Shown here: piece after piece, positions 18,618 through 25,993 of the stretch
Layout of the letters: each line of letters begins with the position of its first letter
How positions within the stretch are numbered: position 1 is the first letter of the stretch
From: Roseobacter sp.
GTDB taxonomy: Bacteria; Pseudomonadota; Alphaproteobacteria; Rhodobacterales; Rhodobacteraceae
Assembly (NCBI GenBank): GCA_002731875.1
Contig: PCCY01000036.1
Span: 1-64,000, forward strand
DNA length: 64,000 nt
Direction: 5' to 3'
Notes under the pieces: generated by a model
Databases searched by the model: none
Told to the model about the DNA's origin: nothing
The model's input: the letters and a program-made list of their open reading frames with translations, nothing else
Position numbers and translations under genes: made by a program

Positions 18618-20005
18618 GCTTCACCAAAGATGTGTTCCAACACCAAGGCTTTGAAATCAACAGCATCCACCGCCCCGTCGGGCAGCAGGCCCGCCTCTGA
18701 GGAGATCACAAGCGGCCCGTGGTCAGGGTCGTCGGTTATCCGGCCGTGGGTGCCCTTCACCAGTTTTGTATCATTTGGAGAAATAATGTCGAGCAACTGC
18801 CGCTGGCCTAATTTCCGCTTGGCCAGCTTGATACCCGTGGTCAACATCGGAAACCGGATCTTGGGATCGACGAACAGCTCCACCGGGTCATAGCCCGGCT
18901 TGCGGTGGATATCGACCATACGGGCAAAATCTGGCGCTTTGGCATCATCCAGCCAATAATAATAGCTGAACCACCGGTCCGGTTTGCTGATCGCGACCAA
19001 CTCGCCTGATCGTGGATGGTCCAGCCCGTTTGCTTTCTTGGCTGCTTCGTCCCACACTTCTTCCACGCCATCCAACCGACGTACCAGAGCGGCGACCGCG
19101 TCAATTTGGTCCGGGTCCTTGACGTAAATATGGGCAATCTGGTGATCGGCGACGGCGAACGCATCGGATGCGCCAGCGTCAAGAATCTCGCGACCGAACT
19201 CTTCGGGGCGGACGGCCAAAAGACCCTCCTTTCGCAGCATGCGATTGATATGCACGGCGTCGGTCGCCTTGGTAATCCCGTATTCAGAGACCACGATCAC
19301 CCGTTGCCCAGTTTGATCGGCGTGTTCAATCAAACGTCCGCACAGGTCGTCAATCTCTTTGAGATCCTGTTGCAGTCGAGGATGGTCAAGGTCTGGCCCC
19401 AGCCGTTGGAGGTTGTAATCCAGATGCGGCAGATAAGTCAGCGTCAGCGTAGGTGACCGGGTTTCCATCACGTGAAGCGTGGCCTTGGTGATCCAGTCAG
19501 ACGAGGTGATGTCAGCCAAAGGTCCCCAAAACTTGAACAGTGGGAACTGGCCCAGCTTTTGGTCAAGTTCATCGTGCAATTCGGCGGGATAGGCATAATG
19601 GTCGGGTATCTTGCGCCCGTCAGCCGGATACATCGGGCGCGGCGTCGCGGACCAATCAGCGGTGGAATACATATTGTACCACCAGAACATCTTGGCACAG
19701 GTGAATTCTGCATCGCGGGCCTTTCCCGCCTCCCAGATTTTTTCACCATGGACCAGTTGGTTCGGTTGGCGCCACAGCATGACTTCTGAAAGATCCCGAA
19801 AAAACCAACCATTTGCCACTGCTCCGTGGCCCGAAGGCGGGAGGCCGGTCAACAAGGTTGATTGCGCCGTGCAGGTCACCGCAGGCGTCACGGTGTTCAG
19901 TGGCCGCATCGCCCCACGTGCGGCAAGCCGTGCCAAATGGGGCGTGTGCGCCCCGACAAGATGAGGGGCAAGCCCGACCACGAGTATGACTAAAGTACGC
20001 TGCAT
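18614..20005 (-). CDS. eboF: EboF: nucleotide pyrophosphatase/alkaline-phosphatase-like protein
   Basis: This 463-residue protein has the fold of type I phosphodiesterases/NPPs: the N-terminal strand VVGLAPHLVGAHTPHL, the nucleophile region AVTCTAQSTLLTG with T44, and the LPHLDYNLQRLGPD segment. Several metal-ligand positions of catalytic NPPs look changed: the first Asp is V10, the His after D196 is Q200, and the usual DHG motif reads EYG at 241-243. It may therefore bind metal differently or not hydrolyse phosphodiesters; whether this is general for EboF I cannot tell. It lies on the opposite strand inside the cluster, between eboC and eboA. No signal peptide is seen. Confidence 0.87.
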   Translation of the reverse strand: MQRTLVILVVGLAPHLVGAHTPHLARLAARGAMRPLNTVTPAVTCTAQSTLLTGLPPSGHGAVANGWFFRDLSEVMLWRQPNQLVHGEKIWEAGKARDAEFTCAKMFWWYNMYSTADWSATPRPMYPADGRKIPDHYAYPAELHDELDQKLGQFPLFKFWGPLADITSSDWITKATLHVMETRSPTLTLTYLPHLDYNLQRLGPDLDHPRLQQDLKEIDDLCGRLIEHADQTGQRVIVVSEYGITKATDAVHINRMLRKEGLLAVRPEEFGREILDAGASDAFAVADHQIAHIYVKDPDQIDAVAALVRRLDGVEEVWDEAAKKANGLDHPRSGELVAISKPDRWFSYYYWLDDAKAPDFARMVDIHRKPGYDPVELFVDPKIRFPMLTTGIKLAKRKLGQRQLLDIISPNDTKLVKGTHGRITDDPDHGPLVISSEAGLLPDGAVDAVDFKALVLEHIFGEA

Positions 20006-20156
20006 GATCGATACATTGGCCGCGGGTTTCGGATATGTCCAGTTGAACTCTTCAGCACCTGCAAAAACTTTGTCCCCGCAAGCGGATGGAAATTCTGACT
20101 GGCGTCATCCTTGGTGACTTGTATAACTTGAACTAACATTGATCGGGGGGATGACG

Positions 20157-20900
20157 ATGTCCAACACAGCGGAAAGCTTGCTGCGCAACTGGATTGTAGA
20201 GCAAGCACCCGAGCAGGCCACGTGGGTCGACGGATCGCTTGATGCCTTGGCGCAGGGTGCCCCTGACAGAGACCTTTACATTTTCCTGGGATACGCGCCG
20301 CGTAAACTGGGTAAAGCGGACTTGAACTTGACCGACGACGATCTGGCCGACGCAAATGCCGCCAAACCCGGTTGGTCGCCTAAAGGCTGGAGCATCGACG
20401 GTGCCGCCCGAGTTCTGGCATTGCTTACCGCAACATCGAACCGTCCTTTCGCGGAACGGTTCAAGGATCTGCGGCGCACCTCGGATGTCTCTGAAATGAT
20501 CGCTCTTTATCGCGGGTTACCGCTATATCCCGATCCCGAAACGATGGATTTCGAAGTCGGCGAAGGGTTGCGATCGAACATTCGCGCCGTGTTCGAAGCC
20601 ATCGCCCACCACAATCCGTTCCCCCGAGACAACTTTGATGAGCACCGGTGGAACCATATGATTCTGAAGGCGTTGTTCGTAGGGAGCACCCTAGCCCCGA
20701 TTGTGGGGCTGCGCGACCGTGCCAATCCAGAGCTCGCCCGCATCTTGGTGGATTACGCCCAAGAACGTTGGGCCGCCGGACGCCCTGTAACCGATGAGTT
20801 GTGGATTTCGGTCCGTCCGTTCAAAGATGACCCAGCGATAGCGGATCAACTGAGTGAAGCCGTTGGCAAAGGCTACTTGAACAAGGAAGTATTGCTATGA
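20157..20900 (+). CDS. eboA: EboA family protein
   Basis: The ATG at 20157 is preferred because the GGGGGG ribosome binding site lies about 6 bases upstream; 20151 is an alternative. The 247-residue protein matches EboA, a family of unknown function: an N-terminal LLRNWI region and the conserved FDEHRWNHMILKALFVG motif near residue 165, followed by a helical C terminus. No membrane segment or known catalytic motif is visible. The stop overlaps the eboB start by four bases, so the two are translationally coupled. It is divergent from eboF with about 150 bases between, where the eboABD promoter half of the cluster should lie. Confidence 0.85.
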   Translation: MSNTAESLLRNWIVEQAPEQATWVDGSLDALAQGAPDRDLYIFLGYAPRKLGKADLNLTDDDLADANAAKPGWSPKGWSIDGAARVLALLTATSNRPFAERFKDLRRTSDVSEMIALYRGLPLYPDPETMDFEVGEGLRSNIRAVFEAIAHHNPFPRDNFDEHRWNHMILKALFVGSTLAPIVGLRDRANPELARILVDYAQERWAAGRPVTDELWISVRPFKDDPAIADQLSEAVGKGYLNKEVLL

Positions 20901-21820
20901 TGTACATCGACCCGCATGCTCATATGATCAGCCGCACCACTGACGACTATGAAGCTATGGCGGCTGCTGGTGTCGTCGCATTGATCGAACCTGCGTTCTG
21001 GGTGGGACAGCCGCGCACCTATGTCGGCACCTATGTTGACTATCTGTCATCTATCGTCGGATGGGAACGATTCCGTGCGAGCCAGTTTGGTATTCGCCAT
21101 TATTGTACCGTCGGGCTTAACTCGAAAGAAGCCAACAACGAAGAGCTCGCCGAAGGGGTCATGGAATGGCTGCCGCGCTTTGCGTTGAAAGAGGGTGTCG
21201 TTGCCATTGGTGAAATCGGTTACGATGAGCAAACCCCACTTGAAGACAAATATTTTCGTTTGCAGCTTTCCCTGGCCAAAGAACTGAACCTTCCCGTCAT
21301 GGTGCACACGCCCCATCGTGACAAGAAACGCGGCACGTCAAAATCGATGGATGTTTGTGAAGAAATGGGGATGGACCCTTCGATGGTGATCATCGACCAC
21401 AACAACGAAGAAACCGTGGCCGAAACCTTGCAACGTGGGTATTGGGCAGGTTTTTCGATCTACCCGTCTACCAAAATGGGCAATGTGCGGATGGTTGAAC
21501 TGCTCAAACAATATGGTGGTGAGCGGATCATCGTCGATAGTGCTTGCGATTGGGGCATTTCAGACTGCCTGGGGGTCGCCAAAACCGCGCATCTGGCGCT
21601 GCAAAGCGGTATTCCCGAGGAAACGGTGCGCAAGGTCTGCTATCAGAATGCGTTGGACGCTTACGGACAATCGGGACAGATGAACGAACAAGATTGGCTG
21701 AACCCCGCACCGATCGATCAGCGTACTCTCTATGAAGGCAATTCGATCCTGCGCGGAGGGCGTGAACCAAAGATAGAAGCGCCCGGTGAGCGTCGCGCGG
21801 GTCAATTGTTGATCGAGTAA
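20897..21820 (+). CDS. eboB: EboB: TatD-like metal-dependent hydrolase
   Basis: This is a 307-residue amidohydrolase-fold protein of the TatD group. The metal-binding DPHAH motif is at residues 5-9, GEIGYDEQTPLE carries the next metal ligand, VMVHTPHRD and VIIDHNNEET supply the later His residues, and IIVDSACDWG the final Asp. Relatives are hydrolases or deoxyribonucleases; the ebo version is presumed to act on the cluster's metabolite. The start overlaps the eboA stop (ATGATG), and the stop is 5 bases before the next gene, which makes a tight eboA-eboB-VTT operon. Confidence 0.9.
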   Translation: MMYIDPHAHMISRTTDDYEAMAAAGVVALIEPAFWVGQPRTYVGTYVDYLSSIVGWERFRASQFGIRHYCTVGLNSKEANNEELAEGVMEWLPRFALKEGVVAIGEIGYDEQTPLEDKYFRLQLSLAKELNLPVMVHTPHRDKKRGTSKSMDVCEEMGMDPSMVIIDHNNEETVAETLQRGYWAGFSIYPSTKMGNVRMVELLKQYGGERIIVDSACDWGISDCLGVAKTAHLALQSGIPEETVRKVCYQNALDAYGQSGQMNEQDWLNPAPIDQRTLYEGNSILRGGREPKIEAPGERRAGQLLIE

Positions 21821-21825
21821 GCGCG

Positions 21826-22467
21826 GTGTGGCGGTTATTGCTCCTCGTGCTGGTTATCGCCGCACTTTCGATCGTGCCATTTCTTCTTTGGGGTGATCAG
21901 GTCGAAGCTGACCTGTCCAATAAAGGAGCGGCGGAATGGATGCGCGGGTTTGGCAATTCGGCCTGGTTCGTCGGGCTTGGCCTCATTGTCCTGGACATTG
22001 TCCTGCCCGTACCCGCATCAGCGATCATGGCCGCGCTCGGCATTGTCTACGGTCCTTTGATCGGGGGGGCGGTGTCCGCACTGGGTTCTATCGTGGCGGG
22101 GTTGATAGGGTACGGAATTTGTCGGCTCATCGGGCCACGCGCTGCACAGCGGCTGGCAGGCAAGGAAGGGTTTGCCCAAGCGTTACACCTGTTCGAACGC
22201 TACGGCGGATGGATGGTCGCGGCCTCAAGATGGTTGCCCGTCCTGCCAGAAACCATATCGTTTCTAGCAGGACTGACAGCAATGCCTTTTGGCCGGTATA
22301 TAGCGGCTCTGGCATGTGGTGCGGTCCCGTTGGGATTCGCCTTCGCCACTGCGGGCTATCTCGGCTCTGATAACGCCTTGCTAACCATGGGGCTAAGCGC
22401 TGCTGCCCCCCTTCTGCTGTGGTTCATCGTGCGACCGTTCCTTAACCTGGACGGACGCCGATACTGA
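21826..22467 (+). CDS. VTT/DedA-like membrane protein linked to ebo
   Basis: The start is a GTG only 5 bases after the eboB stop; 213 residues. An N-terminal helix is followed by the VTT domain core: GLIVLDIVLPVPASAIMAALGIVYG (a re-entrant-loop-type segment), RYGGWMVAASRWLPVLPETISFLAGLTAMPFGRYIAAL, and a C-terminal helix. This is the SNARE-associated/DedA family, members of which translocate lipids or polyprenyl-phosphates across membranes. Its coupling to eboAB suggests that it moves, or helps move, a lipid-linked ebo product; that is inference. It converges with the cytochrome gene at 22470, just three bases away. Confidence 0.82.
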   Translation: MWRLLLLVLVIAALSIVPFLLWGDQVEADLSNKGAAEWMRGFGNSAWFVGLGLIVLDIVLPVPASAIMAALGIVYGPLIGGAVSALGSIVAGLIGYGICRLIGPRAAQRLAGKEGFAQALHLFERYGGWMVAASRWLPVLPETISFLAGLTAMPFGRYIAALACGAVPLGFAFATAGYLGSDNALLTMGLSAAAPLLLWFIVRPFLNLDGRRY

Positions 22468-22469
22468 CT

Positions 22470-23231
22470 TTATGGTGAAAACTCGGGTGACTTCACATAA
22501 GCTACGATTTGCCTGATTTCGTCGACCGAATAGGTATCTTTCCAAGCCGGCATTTTCTTGAACCCCTTGTAGACCCGTTTGAATACAAAAGTCGGCTTGT
22601 ACTTCGCAGGCTTCAGCTTTGGTGCCTTGCCCGGATAGGCCTTGAAACCGTGGCAGTGGGTGCACTGAGCAAACCAGATTTCTTTGCCCGCCTCGACATT
22701 CGCGGGGTCCGACAGAAACGCTTCGGAAAATTCCTGGGCAGCAATAACGTCTTCGACCGACATCGCAGGCTCTTCAACCTTCGCGACCTCGCCCGCTGTG
22801 TCAGAAGGTGCCGGAGCGTTTGTAGCTTCATGCTGCGCCGCTAGGAATGCAGCTACGTCAGCGCGGGCTGTTTCCTCCTTGAGCTTGAACGACATCTTCG
22901 TACTCGCCCCAGTGTCGCCCAGATAGTCGCGCAGGAATTGCTTGGGGTCTTCAAGGTATTCAGCAAGCTTTTCTTCTGTCCAGACGAGGCCCTTTTCACC
23001 GGCCGCCACCAAATCGCTGCCGTATTTAAATCCTGCGTAAGTTCCTGCTGTACGTCCAATTACACCCGTCAGCGCAGGCCCTACCTTGTTCTTCGCGTCG
23101 GCACCTATATCGTGACATGCAACACACTTTTTAAAGGTTTTTTCTCCTGCTGCCACATCTTGGGCATAAGCGGGGAACACCGCCAGTGTCACGACAGCAA
23201 AAATTGATGAGATAGATAGTGATCTGAGCAT
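22470..23231 (-). CDS. Two-haem cytochrome c (fused c2-like and c-L-like domains)
   Basis: A signal peptide (1-23, ending AYA) is followed by a class I cytochrome domain with CVACH at 36-40 (c2/c550 type: VGPALTGVIGRTAGTY, MSFKL as Met ligand) and, after an Ala/Pro/Glu-rich linker (about 133-160), a second haem domain with CTHCH at 190-194 and a possible Met ligand in KKMPAWKD. The second half resembles c-L cytochromes. In methanol oxidation c-L hands electrons to a c2-type cytochrome, so this 253-residue protein looks like both carriers in one chain. It is 95 bases downstream of the second PQQ dehydrogenase gene, its probable electron donor. Confidence 0.85.
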   Translation of the reverse strand: MLRSLSISSIFAVVTLAVFPAYAQDVAAGEKTFKKCVACHDIGADAKNKVGPALTGVIGRTAGTYAGFKYGSDLVAAGEKGLVWTEEKLAEYLEDPKQFLRDYLGDTGASTKMSFKLKEETARADVAAFLAAQHEATNAPAPSDTAGEVAKVEEPAMSVEDVIAAQEFSEAFLSDPANVEAGKEIWFAQCTHCHGFKAYPGKAPKLKPAKYKPTFVFKRVYKGFKKMPAWKDTYSVDEIRQIVAYVKSPEFSP

Positions 23232-23283
23232 GATAGCTCCTGTTCTAATTAAATCGCGGCGAAGCCTCGTTAAACTGTAATAC

Positions 23284-23303
23284 CGCCGGCCCGAAAACCG
23301 GCG
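23284..23303 (-). terminator. Hairpin between PQQ dehydrogenase and cytochrome genes
   Basis: A 6-base GC stem (CGCCGG / CCGGCG) with an 8-base loop lies in the 95-base gap between the two co-oriented genes. No T-run follows, so it is more likely a transcript-stabilising or partial attenuating hairpin than a full terminator. Confidence 0.3.
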
Positions 23304-23326
23304 ATATCAGATTTTCGCAAAACGCC

Positions 23327-24634
23327 TTAGTTTGCCGGTACAATCTTGTAGATTGTATCAAGGGTGCCGTTAGGGCCGGTTGTGATTGACGTCAAAGCAT
23401 AGACTTCGCCTTCCGCATCTTGCGCGAAGGCAAGAATATAGGGCGTCTTTCCATCCATGTTGGCCACGTTGGCGACTTCCATCGACCACGTACCGTCATC
23501 GGCCTCGGTACCGATGAAAATCTGGCCGTCCATCGAAGCGAAGCTCTTGGACCAATCACCGAAGATGTACTTACCATTCCAATCGGCATTGGCACCCCGA
23601 TAGACATACCCGCCGGTGTTGGAAATACCCTTACACCCGCTTGGTTGAGCGGTACAGTTGGCGTATTCGATGATAGGGTCGATCAAGCCTTCTTCATCGC
23701 AGGTTGCTGGGTGATTGTCCGGTGCTTGATAATCAAAGCACTTGGACCCTTCTTTGCGGCGCCATCCATAGTTGCCGCCTTTTTCGATGATGTCCTGCTC
23801 TTCATAGCTGTTCTGCTGTACATCGCCGCAAAATAGACGGCCATCTTCGGTATCGAAGGAACAGCGCCATGGGTTGCGCAGGCCATATGCCCAGATCTCA
23901 GGGGCGGCTTCATCATTGTCCACAAATGGGTTGTCTTCCGGAATGGAATAGTTGTTGCCGTCAGATCCCTGGTTGACATCGATCCGCAATATCTTGCCAT
24001 GCAAGTTCGACAAATCCTGACCGTTGCCTTCCGTGACATTGTGCCCGATGCCCCAGTCGTTGGCATATCCGCCATCGCCGGTCGAGATATACAGCATCTT
24101 GTCGGGACCAAAGCCGATCCAGTGCCCGTTATGGTTAAACTGAGGCCAGTCAATTTCGGTAATAATGCGGCCCGAATTTCTATCGGCCATGTTGGGATCC
24201 TCTGCCGAGACCGTATATTCTTCGACGGTATTGGTGTGGTCCCACCAGAACATCTTGCCTAGATCGCCCTGAAAGTTGGTGTTGGCAGAATATGCCACGT
24301 AAAATTTGCCGTTTGTCGCGAAGTCGGGGTGAAAGGCGAGCCCGAGCAAGCCGCGTTCGTCAAAATCATGAAACTGCGTTACGATCTTGTTGCGGATATC
24401 CAAGAACGGCGTTGGCAATAAGTTACCATCTTTGTCGATTATCTTAACGCGTCCGAATTGTTCTATCACGAATTTGCGGTCGTCACCGGCAGGTTGCACC
24501 ATTGCCAAGGGCGCGTTCAGCCCGGTCACGTATTCTTCTAATTTGACCTCCAGCGCGCTAGCGGCAGTGACGGTCCCCAGAGCTAAACATGCTGATAAGG
24601 CCAGCCTTCCTAGAAAGGTTCTTTTCTTTGACAT
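23327..24634 (-). CDS. PQQ-dependent sugar (glucose/sorbosone-type) dehydrogenase, copy 2
   Basis: The start at 24634 (MSKKRTFLGRLALSACLALG) has a GGGAGAGAAG site and gives a signal peptide ending ASA; 435 residues. Family motifs match those of copy 1: FVIEQFGRVKIIDKDGN, GLLGLAFHPDFATNGKFYVAYS, QFNHNGHWIGFGPDKMLYISTGDGG, GKILRIDVNQ, YGLRNPWRCSFD. It has several Cys positions (CSFD, LFCGD, SKCFDYQ, ATCDEEG, NCTAQPSGCKG), again suggesting periplasmic disulfides. Together with the downstream two-haem cytochrome gene it mirrors the pair at 12630-14633 on the other side of the ebo cluster. Substrate unknown. Confidence 0.88.
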   Translation of the reverse strand: MSKKRTFLGRLALSACLALGTVTAASALEVKLEEYVTGLNAPLAMVQPAGDDRKFVIEQFGRVKIIDKDGNLLPTPFLDIRNKIVTQFHDFDERGLLGLAFHPDFATNGKFYVAYSANTNFQGDLGKMFWWDHTNTVEEYTVSAEDPNMADRNSGRIITEIDWPQFNHNGHWIGFGPDKMLYISTGDGGYANDWGIGHNVTEGNGQDLSNLHGKILRIDVNQGSDGNNYSIPEDNPFVDNDEAAPEIWAYGLRNPWRCSFDTEDGRLFCGDVQQNSYEEQDIIEKGGNYGWRRKEGSKCFDYQAPDNHPATCDEEGLIDPIIEYANCTAQPSGCKGISNTGGYVYRGANADWNGKYIFGDWSKSFASMDGQIFIGTEADDGTWSMEVANVANMDGKTPYILAFAQDAEGEVYALTSITTGPNGTLDTIYKIVPAN

Positions 24635-24831
24635 CTCTTCTCTCCCAGTTCGAAATCGTTTATTTTTGTGCGGATTTTGCATCCCATATCGTCCATTTTT
24701 TGGACCATACAAATTTACGTTAGGTAAATGGGCGTCATCTGACAACTGTTTTGATCCGCAAGGCCGCGCGCTTGCGCTTGCACGGGACCAAGACTTTCCA
24801 ACACCCTACGTCGTGACAGAACGCCTCATGA

Positions 24832-25644
24832 TTATTCGAACATATCCGGCTCATCCACGCGCAGCTGATTCCAGATGGTCTGAAAATGGAGCCACCCGAT
24901 ATAATCGCTGCCGACATGTTCGCGACTATAACGGGCGCGTTCGGCGGAAATCCGGATCGGCTCTATTCCACTGGCGGCGATATCAAGCTGTTGCTTGCAA
25001 CACCGTTCCAGCGCGATGAACCAAAAGGCCGCGCTGTCAATGCTGTGGCGACTTGCAGTCAACAATCCGTGGTTTTGATGAAGACCAGCCTTTACCCCGG
25101 CAAATGCCTTGGCCACATCAGACCCGGCGTGGTTTTCAACCGCAACGGCGCCGGCCTGATCGCCGATGACAACATGGTCTTCAAAGAACGCGCAGGCATC
25201 TTGCGTTATCGGGTCGATGGGGCGTCCCGTGGCGCACCAAGCTGTGCCATAGGTCGTATGCGCATGGCACATGGCGATGATGTCCGGATGAGCTTCGTGA
25301 ACATTGGCGTGCAAAATGAACCCGGCGCGGTTTACAGCATGGTCCCCTTCTATCACGCGGCCTGCGTGATCAACGAGGATCAGGTTAGACATCGTGACTT
25401 TGCGAAAATGAACGCACATCGGGTTCGTCCAGTACAGCTCGGGGCGTTCGGGGTCACGAACTGTCAAATGCCCGGCAAAGCCATAATCAAACCCCTGCTG
25501 CGCGAACGCACGGCATGCGGCGACAAGACGTTCCTTCCGATGTTTTCGTTCCGCTGCGACATTATCGAATTCAGGCATCTCCGGAAAGATGAGCCCGGCT
25601 TGTTCGGGCTGATAGATTGACGTGCGATTACCAAGATCAAGCAT
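24832..25644 (-). CDS. Class II aldolase/adducin family protein
   Basis: The start at 25644 (MLDLGNRTSIY) has AAGGAA upstream; the frame stays open to 25887 but that extension has no family similarity. The 270-residue protein has the class II aldolase layout: RKERLVAACRAFAQQGFDYGFAGHLTVRD, then the zinc motif CHAHTTYG and the third zinc ligand region GLHQNHGLLT. Relatives include L-fuculose-phosphate aldolase, but the subgroup resembles non-aldolase or decarboxylating members of the family, so the substrate is open. It lies opposite an oxidoreductase gene and near an FCD-type GntR regulator, suggesting a small catabolic unit for a hydroxyacid or sugar acid. Confidence 0.85.
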   Translation of the reverse strand: MLDLGNRTSIYQPEQAGLIFPEMPEFDNVAAERKHRKERLVAACRAFAQQGFDYGFAGHLTVRDPERPELYWTNPMCVHFRKVTMSNLILVDHAGRVIEGDHAVNRAGFILHANVHEAHPDIIAMCHAHTTYGTAWCATGRPIDPITQDACAFFEDHVVIGDQAGAVAVENHAGSDVAKAFAGVKAGLHQNHGLLTASRHSIDSAAFWFIALERCCKQQLDIAASGIEPIRISAERARYSREHVGSDYIGWLHFQTIWNQLRVDEPDMFE

Positions 25645-25993
25645 GATGTTTCCTTTTTCTAAGCCTTGGGCCGGCGGCAAGCGGGAGCCCGCGAAAGGGA
25701 GCCAACTTGCCGCTTCCAGATATTTGGTATACGAAATACCGTAACGTTGGCACATATGCTCAACACTAGTCAAAACTCTTGTTCCGAAAGCGCAAATAAA
25801 GTTATGGCTACCAATGCGGCGACAAGTCCAACACGGGGCAAGATCATGAATTTCCAGTTCGTAACGCGGCCATCTTGTACTGTTCACGAAACTGTCACAG
25901 CGGTCGGGTCAGACTCTCGACGCCGGACCGGCGTCGACACCCAGGGCCGCTGAAAGCACTTATCCACAGACCAAATGATAGAAAGCCTATGCC
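25645..25993. other. Intergenic control region between aldolase and oxidoreductase genes
   Basis: This 349-base divergent gap contains the near-palindrome at 25722-25737 described separately. A TTATCCACA 9-mer (25960-25968) is present once and is probably chance. No RNA gene or further repeat was seen. Confidence 0.5.
25722..25737. promoter_or_regulatory. Candidate operator for an FCD-type GntR regulator
   Basis: The 16 bases ATTTGGTATACGAAAT form a palindrome apart from one base pair near the centre of each half. The GGTATAC core fits the TnGTnnnACnA style of FadR-type GntR regulators. It lies about 80 bases upstream of the aldolase start, and the regulator at 27410-28087 is of that type. 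The match is by eye only. Confidence 0.4.

Noticed and set aside
20139..20156. Upstream TTG start for eboA
   Set aside because: The ATG at 20157 has a better-spaced ribosome binding site.
25960..25968. TTATCCACA, a perfect DnaA box
   Set aside because: A single 9-mer is expected about once in two windows of this size by chance, and it is far from the replication genes.
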